From: Parietichytrium sp. I65-24A
Taxonomy: Eukaryota; Sar; Bigyra; Thraustochytrida; Thraustochytriidae
Assembly (NCBI GenBank): GCA_012862575.1
Contig: BLSF01000067.1
Coordinates: forward strand, 124,001 to 188,000
Direction: 5' to 3'
DNA length: 64,000 bases
The position numbers and the translations under genes are program-made. Every line of letters starts with the position of its first letter. Position 1 is the stretch's first letter. Shown one piece after another: positions 37,847 to 46,572 of the stretch. The notes below the pieces were generated by a model. It was not told the DNA's origin. It was given only the letters and a program-made list of their open reading frames with translations, and did not search any database.

Positions 37847-38719
37847 TTAGAGCTTTTTCTGCACTTCCTGCTTGGAGCGATATATCTTGTAGTGCTTGTC
37901 CGTGCCCATTACGTAATCCCAAAAACGCGTGTAGCCACCGTACATCCCGACATTGTGTGAATGGTGAAAATCGTGAGCCCGCGAGCAATCAATACCAAGC
38001 CATTCCACTGTCCATGGCGAAAGCGGAAAGGGCAGCGCGTAGCTCGAATGTGCGTCGATGGACTGGTAAATTTTTGCGCACGTGTACAACCAAAATAACG
38101 TGACATGCGAACGTAGCAGGAGTGGTCCCGCAATTGAAGAGATGGAATTTACAAATATGTCCTCCAGTGGGTGCGCGTATTGCACGGCGATCGGTACGCA
38201 ATGCTTGAATTCGTGATGTTGTTTGTGAATCCAAGAGTAAAAATATCTGTGATGGGCCAATCTGTGTGTCCAGTAAAACAAAAAGTCGTCAACTTGCGTA
38301 CAAACGATAAATTGCCAGAAAAGCGTCCACAGCGACGGGCACTCTGGAGAAAAGTCGAGGCGAGCAGCAAACAGTGGGAACGTAACAAAGAGCACTATAG
38401 GTTTGCTCAAAAAATTGTCCACGATGACTTGCTTGAGACACTTGATGATTGCTTCGCGAGAGGGGTATGGCTGGCGCTTCTCGATTCGGTATTCCGGGAA
38501 CAGATCAAAGTAGTCAACTGCAAAGTAGACGGCCTGGCACGTCCAAAAAACAGCTTCGTAAAGCACCATGGAGCAAAGCATGAACCTCCATCTCTCCTGG
38601 CTTCCAAGAACATCCACAATCGCGTCCGGCAACCCGACGTTCTTCGCGCCGACACCCACTGACTTTGCAAAAGCAAATTTTTCGAGACCCCAAGAACTCC
38701 AATCCGCCCATTGCTCCAT
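37847..38719 (-). CDS. Sterol desaturase/C-4 methylsterol oxidase-like fatty acid hydroxylase-superfamily enzyme
   Basis: 290 aa from the first ATG (MEQWADWSSWGLEKFAFAKS). Integral membrane di-iron enzyme with several hydrophobic helices. The histidine boxes are HRLAHH, then HKQHHEFKHCVPIAVQYAHP, and DFHHSHNVGMYGGYTRFWDY followed by VMGTDKHYKIY. These match ERG25/MSMO1 in order and spacing. MSMO1 removes the C-4 methyl groups of sterols in the ER. The C-terminus (RSKQEVQKKL) has a KKxx-type di-lysine ER retrieval signal only in modified form (KKL). Related desaturases share the boxes, so the exact substrate is inferred. Converges with the saccharopine-DH-like gene. Confidence 0.88.
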   Translation of the reverse strand: MEQWADWSSWGLEKFAFAKSVGVGAKNVGLPDAIVDVLGSQERWRFMLCSMVLYEAVFWTCQAVYFAVDYFDLFPEYRIEKRQPYPSREAIIKCLKQVIVDNFLSKPIVLFVTFPLFAARLDFSPECPSLWTLFWQFIVCTQVDDFLFYWTHRLAHHRYFYSWIHKQHHEFKHCVPIAVQYAHPLEDIFVNSISSIAGPLLLRSHVTLFWLYTCAKIYQSIDAHSSYALPFPLSPWTVEWLGIDCSRAHDFHHSHNVGMYGGYTRFWDYVMGTDKHYKIYRSKQEVQKKL

Positions 38720-40889
38720 CTTCGCCGTGATGGACTGTTCCACTGCAAGCGCCAATCGCCAATCGCCAATCGCAGGGCACACAGATCGTACACTGACAAA
38801 AGGCCTCAACTTTCCAAGCCCCCCAAGCTTCCCACTTCACTTGCGACCTCTCCACCTGATACGGGTTTGCAGACTTCGCCACTTATACTCCGTCCGGTCC
38901 CAGCAAACACCGCTCTTCTAAACATATATCTTGGTGGCTCTAGTCAGACGTTCGGAGTAGAGGCAGTTCCATCCCTACTTGCTCACAGTGCGCTGTTCGC
39001 GACTGGCAAGTCTGAGCACAGGATCAAAGACTCTACGATTGCGAAGAGCCCACGAGTTGCAGCAAAGGTTGCAAACAACAGGCGACGACGGCCCCTCCTG
39101 TTCCTGTAATGAACTAACCGCGAGATTTCTCGCGTCTGACAGAGTGTAGTCATGACTAGACGAACTCCTTTGTTAGCCGAATCGGCGCGAGCAATTTTGT
39201 CGCCAATTATTTGCGCGCACAAAGTTTGCATTATCTGTATTGTGTTAAGGAATCGCCATAGCTGGTGGTAGCCTAGTACACTCTCGAGAACAGATACTGA
39301 TACTGGAAGTTAATCAAAGATAGTAATGACGACAAACCCGGAGAAGTATGTTTGTTTTTCGCAAATTCTCTGGACGAGATAAACCCTGCAAATTGCAGGT
39401 CTCTCTGGCACTCATCCATACAATGTAGGGATTGTTATTTTGAATGTATCAGATGCTAGCTAGTACGCTAGGCGTTACCGTTTGACTTTCACACCTCAGG
39501 CCTTTGTGACCAGAGGATGCTGTGGAGAAATATGTCAAATCGAGAAAGCAGAAAAGGATGAGTTACTTGCATCGAGCTGGGCATGAGCTCAAGAGTTCTG
39601 ACCGTCAAAACCGTTGGCACCACTTCTGAGTTCGCAGAAGCATAGTCGACCGCGTCTTTGCGAACGCTCGAAGCCAATGTAACTGCTGCTGCCGCCTCCC
39701 GAGTACGCAGTCGCCAACAAAAGCTTGGAGTGCCTCTCCAAGCTGTCTGCTCGTTATCCGGAAGATCTCACTGACTTTGCTAGCCGTTGAACTTCAAAGA
39801 GACGTTGTCAAGAAGGCTGTGGATGGCCGCTGAGTCAGGGTTTCAGTGCCCCCAACCACTGGTGACGGTGGAAACTGCAACGAATAGCTTTTTGTTGTTG
39901 GGGAAATACCTACAATCTTGACAGATGGAGTTTGCACAGCAAAGACGATGCTCTGGCACGAGCGGAGTTTTCACACCCAATCGATTTGGTATTTGTCAAA
40001 TTAATGCTCCTAGACAGCTCTGATTGAGGCTCAGTTTTGAAATGTCGCCGCAACATCTTCGCGGCTAAGCACTCTCTGATCGAACCAAACGCCTGTGATG
40101 TCGCAAGATGCCGCTCAGCTCAATTTGATAATGCGGAGCCGAAAACCGACTAACCTAGAACGCATAACTCTCGACATTTTTATTTTTCAACAAAATAGCG
40201 AAAAGGATTCTCGTCCATTCGCTTTCAAAACCGACTAACCTAGAACGTATGACTCTCGACACTTTTCTTTTTCAACAAAATAGCGAAAAGGATTCTCGTC
40301 CATTCGATTTCAGGTATTCATCAAATGAACAAAACGGCACCTTTTGGGGGCGTTGTGTGGAAGCTTGGTGCCCAAGGATCCCCAACTGTCCGTTGCTCTC
40401 GTATCGATGAACTATTCGAAACCTTAAAGAGTGCTCCGTTCAGTAGATAGTATCACTGCGGTGTTCACGTGATGGCTGATGCTGACTGTGAGTTGCGTCG
40501 CCTCTCCAGCGCGAACAAGTGCTCTCCAGCTCTCAGCCAGACCTCTCTCAAGCTTGGGTACTTAAGCTGAGGGGTTTGGCTGCTTTCGTCAACTCTTGAT
40601 TGACTGTGAAAGGAAATGTGAGCGTTGAATCTGGCCAAATGCATTGACTGCTTGAGAGGTGGGAGAGAGTAAGTAGACCGATCGATCACCTTGCGCTCAC
40701 AGACATACACTCATCCTCCAATAACAAAGCACCGAGAGTCTCAGTACTTGTGGCAGAGACTTTCAGTACCACAGTGTACAAGTATCGGTGTTTGGCTTCA
40801 GACAAAATCCAGCAGACCCGCAATTGCAAGGAGAGCAAAGCAGGACAAGGAGAGAGAAAAGGTCTTCAGCGTGTGGCATCATCATCAAA
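38720..40889. other. Intergenic region with possible unresolved exons and a tandem duplication
   Basis: About 2.2 kb. A GC-richer island at about 39560-39870 is open in several frames. On the minus strand a stretch reading ASSVRKDAVDYASANSEVVP then TVRTLELMPSSMQ ends at a GTAACT donor near 39568, with a polypyrimidine-CACAG acceptor just downstream. The joined frame stops soon after (HPLVTKA). It may be the 3' part of a spliced gene, but upstream exons could not be settled. The 85-bp tandem repeat is at 40146-40312. The rest is AT-rich with no signal. Confidence 0.35.
40146..40312. repeat. Tandem duplication, 85-bp period, two copies
   Basis: Both units begin CCGACTAACCTAGAACG and contain CAACAAAATAGCGAAAAGGA and CTCGTCCATTCG. 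Units at 40146-40227 and 40231-40312 differ at only a few positions (for example CATAACT/TATGACT). A recent local duplication in intergenic DNA. Confidence 0.92.
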
Positions 40890-42029
40890 ATGCGTCTCGG
40901 ACTACTTGCCTTCGTTGCTGCCATCGGCATTCCCCGCTCGATCGCTTGCGGCTCAGAGTTTGTGGACTTGGGGTCCCGACGCCGTTTGGGTGGGAGCGGG
41001 TCGTGGGCCTATGAAGGCGAACACGGCCAGGAGCACTGGGCAGAGAGCTATGCAGACTGTGACTTGACAGAGCAGAGCCCGATCAACATTCCTGCTGCTC
41101 AGATGCACCTGGCAGCAATTGAGTCTGGTGTCACCCTCGACGGAATTACCTTGCAGTACAGCGAGGCATCCGCGAACATTACGAACAACGGACATACCAT
41201 TCAGGTTAATGTTGCCCAGCAATCCATTGCTTCAAACAGCCTCGCAAATATCGTGGGTCGCTCTTCCGAAACGACGAATGGCTACGAACTGGCACAGTTT
41301 CATTTCCATTGGGCACAAAATGACGAGGAAGGCAGTGAACGTAAGTTTTCTCTGGTTCAGGTGGAAAAGACTTGCAAGAGAGAAGATCCGCACACCTAAC
41401 AATTTTTATTGACTGTACCCTGAAATTTGCGGTCAACAGACACAATTGACGACAAAGCGTTTCCAATTGAATGCCATTTTGTGCACTACAACACCAAGTA
41501 CGCCAACCTTTCGGCTGCCGCGGCCGAGACCGATGGCCTCCTGGTTATCGGAGTGATGTTTCAACTGAGCTCGATCAACAATCCTGGTCTCGTTCCAGTC
41601 GTTGAAGCTCTTGACGTAAACCTCACTTCGGGTACAACAGAAACGATTGTTGTAAATCCAGCCGACATTTTCGCCGGACTCAACACCTCAAAGTTTTACC
41701 TCTATCCTGGCAGTTTGACCACCCCAGGCTGCTACCAGAGTGTGACCTGGGTCGTGATGGAAGAAGCGGTGCCAATCACTGCCCAGCAGCTCGCTGCATT
41801 TCGCGAGGCGCCAGACGTTGAGGGGGCAAACTTTCGAGAGATCCAGGAGCTCAACGACCGCACCGTATACAATCGCGAGTACATGGTCACCGAAGACGAC
41901 TACTTGAAGAAAGCAAGCCCAACTTCTTCGCCAACTCGCGCCGCTACCAATTCTCCTGTGATTTCAGGTACTTCGAAGACTGCCACCTTTCTCTTTGGTG
42001 CCGTTCTTGCAATTGTAGCCGCGATGTAA
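40890..42029 (+). CDS. Alpha-carbonic anhydrase, secreted, GPI-like tail (copy 1, one intron)
   Basis: Join 40890-41340 and 41440-42029; 346 aa. The 99-nt intron (GTAAGT...AACAG) splits a His codon in phase 1. Signal peptide MRLGLLAFVAAIGIPRSIA. The alpha-CA fold is clear: WAESYADCDLTEQSPINIP at the start, zinc ligands in QFHFHWAQ (two His), and the third in ECHFVHYN after GSEHTIDDKAFPIE. LTTPGCYQSVTWVVMEE is near the substrate pocket, equivalent to the human LTTPPLLECVTW loop. The C-terminus has a Ser/Thr/Pro linker and a hydrophobic end (TATFLFGAVLAIVAAM) with no basic tail, typical of GPI attachment. It interconverts CO2 and bicarbonate at the cell surface. The tail-to-tail partner is at 42507-43665. 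Confidence 0.93.
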
Positions 42030-42506
42030 TTTATAGTTAATCACTCTGGACCATCGATAGATTATTTTTTTTTGCGAAAAAGTATAGATTCTTCCAAACC
42101 AATCTTTGTCGCCAGGTGCCTTGTCAGCACAAGTTAGGACAATCTTGAACGATAAATGAAATGAATCAAATCGACTGTGCCAGTGGACATCGAAAACGGG
42201 TTTCGACATACAGGACTTACGATATCGTATCGACAGAGCTCTCTTTACACAGAGAGTAAAGAGAGATCGCGAATGGGGTGAGTGTAAAAAAAGCAGAGCT
42301 CGAGCAATCCTGAGATCTGAGGCCTGCGCAATCATATGAAAGATACTCAACTACAAACGAGACGTCAGAGCTGCAAGAAAGATGCAGTCTGTTCTGGATG
42401 CGTCAGGACTTGCAGCTTTCCCGACTCGAGAGCAAGAAAAATCATGGAATTGAGCCTGTCGGATAGCTTTGAAGATATATAATGCATCTAATTTTTTATA
42501 GGACGT
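42030..42506. other. Convergent spacer between the carbonic anhydrase pair
   Basis: 477 bp, AT-rich, holding both 3' ends. No gene seen. Confidence 0.5.
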
Positions 42507-43665
42507 TTACATAAAAGCAATCAGTGCTGCGACGGCACCAACCAAAAGAGTAGGCATCTGCGACGAGCTTGAAGTTGGGGCCGAGGTTGAGTTTGAGCCT
42601 GATGGTGTTGGGGCTGAGGTTGAGTTTGAGCTTGATGGTGTTGGGGCTGAGGTTGAGTTTGAGCTTGCTGGTGTTGGGGCTGAGGTTGGGACGTACATTC
42701 TATTGCGGTTGTACACAGTTCGGCTATTGAGATCCTGGGTATCGCGAAAGTTGGCCTCCTCGATTCCCTGGCAATCACGGAAGGCGGCGAGCTGTGCTGC
42801 GGAGATTGTGGCAAGATCTTCCATCACGACCCAGGTCACGCTTTGGTAGCAGCCTGGAGTGGTCAAACTTCCTGGATAGAGGTAGTAGTTGGAGGTGTTG
42901 ACATTCGCAATGATGTCGGAAGGGTTCAAGGTGACACTGTCCTGAAAGTCGTTTTCGATTGCCTCAACGATTGGAGTGAGTCCTGTGTTCGCAGTCTCAC
43001 TTATGTTGAACAACACTCCAATCACGAGGAGTCCGTCAGCCTCTGCAGCTGCAAGCGACAGATTCGCGTACTTGGTATTATAATGCACAAAGTGAACCTC
43101 AATCGGCTGGGCCTCCGAGTCGATAGTGTCTGTTTACACCAACATACAAAAAGTATAAGTTAGAAATGGTAATTCACCTTCGCTGCTGCGTCGCGATGAA
43201 CACGACTAACAACTTACGTTCGCTTCCTTTGGCGTCATCATGAGACCAGTGAAAGTGGAATTGGGCGAGTTTGTAGCTGTTTTCCGTGGAGCTGGAGCGG
43301 CCGACAATGTAAGCCAAGTTATTGTCCGCAATACTCTGATTGCTGACGCCGACCTGGATGGTGTGGTTGTTGTTTATAACGGTGACTTCTTCCTCCGTGT
43401 AGTTGAGTTCAATGGCGCCAAGACTGACATCGGCAGAGAGACCTTGCTGCAAAGCCTGGGCCGGGATGTCGATTGGGCTTTGCTCTGTCAATCCACAGTC
43501 TGGAAAGTTCTCGGCCCAGTGTGTCTGGCCACCCTCGCCTTCATACTCCCAGTGCGCCGAGCTACCCAATCGGCGGCGAGAGTGCAAGTCAATGAACTCG
43601 GAACCGCATGCATCGGACAGGGTCGCGCATGATGCAGCAATGACGGCTGGAATGAACGAACGCAT
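42507..43665 (-). CDS. Alpha-carbonic anhydrase, secreted, GPI-like tail (copy 2, one intron)
   Basis: Exons 43218-43665 and 42507-43129; 356 aa. The 88-nt intron (GTAAGT...AACAG) interrupts the same His codon in the same phase as copy 1. Signal peptide MRSFIPAVIAASCATLSDA. Zinc ligands lie in QFHFHWSH and EVHFVHYN. CGSEFIDLHSRRRLG and LTEQSPIDIP are nearly the same as in copy 1. The stalk differs: it carries three tandem 11-residue repeats (TSAPTPSSSNS type), probably O-glycosylated, before a hydrophobic GPI-like end (PTLLVGAVAALIAFM). Copy 1 lacks these repeats. The two genes face each other tail to tail, consistent with an inverted duplication after the intron was already present. Confidence 0.93.
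42575..42689 (-). repeat. 33-bp coding minisatellite in the CA copy 2 stalk
   Basis: About three copies of a 33-bp unit (on the plus strand GGTGTTGGGGCTGAGGTTGA...) encoding the Thr-Ser-Ala-Pro-Thr-Pro-x-x-Ser-Asn-Ser repeat. Near-perfect copies imply recent expansion. Confidence 0.85.
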
Positions 43666-45904
43666 CTTGGCTCGATCTGTCAGTTCCTTTGCAAGCGCTC
43701 TTCCAAGATTCCTTCTATTCGGTTTTGGGTTCTGGGTATTGGGTATTTGGTATTTGGTATTTGGTGTTTGGTGTTTGGTCGGCTGCTGGCGCACTCGTCC
43801 CGCTTTCACTTGATCCCTCGCGATCTGCAGCTGGACTGTGTGAAGTCACCGCCTGAACTACAATTTATCATAAGCACACTTTCAAACATGGTCAACTAAA
43901 TCTTTTGTCTCAGAGATTCTCCGAGATTGAGAAAGATCACCCGGTACTAAGTACGGCAGTACTGAATGCAACTCCTAGTTCTAACCCCGCCTTAGTACTC
44001 ACTGTCAATAGTAGGAAATTCACAAAGCCACTTGGATCAATGTAGTCCTGTCTGAGAGAGAGTACAGTAATATTCAGTACTACGGAGCTGAAAAAAACAG
44101 CCTGAGCAACAAACTAAATTGACCAACCACACGATCTACACATCATTTCACATTGCCAATGATCTTTTCTCTCTTTCCTTTCTTTCCTTCTTTGTTTCTT
44201 TCTTGCTTGCTTAGCATGCGAGAGCTGTCTTTCGATGCACTCACAACACTTTCCGTTACGACGACAATATTCAAAGTTTCACTCTTTCGTCTCTAGCTTG
44301 GTTTATTGTATTAAACTTGATGTTCCTCTCGCTCTCCCCAGTCGGTAAGAGGCGGAGAGGATCATAACAAATCAGACTCGCTGCGCGTGCTTGGCGCATT
44401 CCAAAGTCGGGAGGGTTTCAGAGCTGATTCGCGACAGATTTCAGAAAATTCAGAAATTCAGATTGTGAATTTTTCGAAAGCGAAGAAAATTTCAGCGTGA
44501 AGAGAGATCCAAGGGCACTTCGCACATCTGTTGCCCCTCCGGTGCTTTCCGTCAAACCTAAATCTGTTTGGCTGCTGTTGCCTGCCGTTTCGAGGATATC
44601 GTTGACGATCTCTGAGCACCCTGAGCACTTTGAGCTCCGGCACGAGTTTCAGCGATTCGTAACTCACAGATTGCGTCTTGTGAAATCACCGATAGTTTTA
44701 TATTTCTCTTGGTCTTCGCAACATTCGGCCTCTTGCCCCAGAGACGCCAAATCCGTCGCGAGAAGAGCTTCCAAATGCGCTATCGATTTGACACTCCTGG
44801 AAGCCATTTCTATCCATTTCTCCCTTCGACTTGATAGCGTTCTTGACAGTGAATCTGAAGACTCCTACATTTAGAAACCCCACTGCCAGGACTGCCAGGT
44901 GCAGTGCTTGACGTCCAACAGCCGTCCATTCCTATTGATTAGCTTTGGAGCATTTAGCCACTTCAGCTCAGTGTCAGACAGGAGCATGTTGTAAAGGGGG
45001 CCTTCATCTCGTTCGACGCGAAGATCGCTAAGTTAGCCCACCAACGCCTGCTGGACAACACAAGCCCTCCTTCCCACTTGCTGCTCCTCTCTTCTCCCAC
45101 AGCCGCACAGGGACAGTGCGTTTTGGTTGGGCTCAGCGAGCCTTATTGAATCTCGTGATGAGGTGCCAGTGCAGGCAGTTGCCCTCTCACTGCCAGTCAG
45201 TCGCCAACATCATGCAAGCAAGCAGCTTGGCCACCACAATTTCCATGAAAGTGCGTGACCAGATTCAAGACTTCAAGAGTTCACGCTTCCAACTTACACT
45301 TGTTGAAGAAATGGAATCTAGGCGCGGCCAATACTCTGCCAAAACACTGCCAAAACGGTCTCTTGTTGGCCAACGCACATGAGTAGAAGGCGCAAGAGGA
45401 GCTCCTCTTCAGGAGCACGCACGCACACCTCATAGAGACCGACGTGAAGGTCGCTAGGCTAATTTGCCCTGACCGACTGGAGAGGGAGGTGCAGTGCAGA
45501 CTCTATCAGTAAACGTTATGATGAAGAGTATCCGGAGAAAGTGGGAGCGCGAGTGCTTTGGGAATTGCTTACGAATTGTTTGTGGTGCGGTTCGTACTGA
45601 CCAGTTGCATGAAATTTACCTCACAACACGTTTTTGACACTGTTTTGACTACGATTGGGTTTTGCGTGATCAACGCACTCATGTGATGACTTTCTAAAGT
45701 TACTGTTGAGTTTGAATAATGAATAACACTTGATGTCTGGGTGTCACCAGCAATGGTATTAGTCGCACCGCACCGACCCGTCGACCCACAGCTCTCAGCG
45801 GACTGTATGAATACCGGTAAGGATGTCTTGTGAGTCTACCTGTTTACAGCATCAGCAGTGATAGTCGTATTAGCTAGTACTTGAAAGTTGGCGTTTCACC
45901 TCTT

Positions 45905-45917
45905 CCCCCCCCCCCCC
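45905..45917. repeat. Poly-C run (13 C)
   Basis: Homopolymer of 13 cytosines on the plus strand, the longest C run in the window. Length is prone to sequencing error. Confidence 0.85.
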
Positions 45918-46000
45918 AATTGAGGGTGGATGATCGAGAGATCTTTTGATGGATTGATTGATTTCAAGAAATCTTTTGAAACGAGGTCAACGACGTCCAG

Positions 46001-46070
46001 GTTTTACTCTTTTTGTAAACGCTACTTTACGCATTTTACGCTACTTAACGCATTTTTACTCTTTTCGTAA
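46001..46070. repeat. Nested repeat: TTTTACTCTTTT direct repeats flanking a 20-bp tandem pair
   Basis: Two imperfect units (CGCTACTTTACGCATTTTA and CGCTACTTAACGCATTTTTA) are flanked on both sides by TTTTACTCTTTTxGTAA. Lies 50 bp before dispersed repeat copy B. Confidence 0.75.
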
Positions 46071-46120
46071 TTTCCGACCAAAAAGATGGGTTCCTCAATA
46101 ACCGGTGACTCTCCCTGCTT

Positions 46121-46170
46121 CACCCCACCTTCCGATAGGGTTTGTTTACGCTCTCACTTCGTGGCTTCAC
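46121..46170 (+). repeat. Dispersed ~50-bp repeat, copy B
   Basis: Same orientation and nearly the same sequence as copy A at 37727-37775 (CACCCCACCTTCCGATAGGG ... CACTTCGTGGCTTCAC). Flanks are unrelated, so it is a dispersed element or the conserved core of one, not a segmental duplication. Confidence 0.85.
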
Positions 46171-46227
46171 GTCCCTGCTTCCGATTGCGAGCCACAATAC
46201 GGCCAGTCGGGCATTTGTTTGGATTAA

Positions 46228-46416
46228 TTACTTCGTGTATCCCGGGACAATGACTCCGCGACTGCAGCGGTAGCAGAATTTCGCTTTAGCTTTCAATTCA
46301 TTCAGTGAACACATATCAGTCAAATCAGGCTTCTGGTCCGTCGGTCGCTCACCACAGTCAACCCCCTCAAAGCTCGCTTCTGCTCGGTGTTTTCGTAAAG
46401 CAAGATTTGCCACCAT
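46228..46416 (-). CDS. Possible micro-ORF, unknown
   Basis: 62 codons from a real ATG (MVANLALRKHRAEASFEGVD) ending FCYRCSRGVIVPGYTK. It contains one CxxC pair. It lies 157 bp past the stop of the prolyl hydroxylase on the same strand and may simply be in that gene's 3'UTR. Weak support. Confidence 0.22.
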   Translation of the reverse strand: MVANLALRKHRAEASFEGVDCGERPTDQKPDLTDMCSLNELKAKAKFCYRCSRGVIVPGYTK

Positions 46417-46572
46417 TTTACAATTTTAGCAACGCGCAACGTGCGAGGACAAGTCTTTTTGACTCACGGTGATGACGCACTAGACCATTCGGAGAATCAA
46501 CAGGTGTGCTTAGCTTTTTTACAATTTGTGAACGAAAGGGGTGTATACAGAGTCATGGCACATTTTAGCACA

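Larger units (their letters stand above)
43666..46572. other. Long intergenic region with repeats
   Basis: About 2.9 kb. Holds TTTGGTGTTTGG-type repeats at about 43740-43785 next to the CA copy 2 start, a poly-C run (45905-45917), a repeat cluster (46001-46070), dispersed repeat copy B (46121-46170) and a small ORF (46228-46416). An open frame with no ATG runs 44455-44874 (+). No established gene. Confidence 0.4.
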
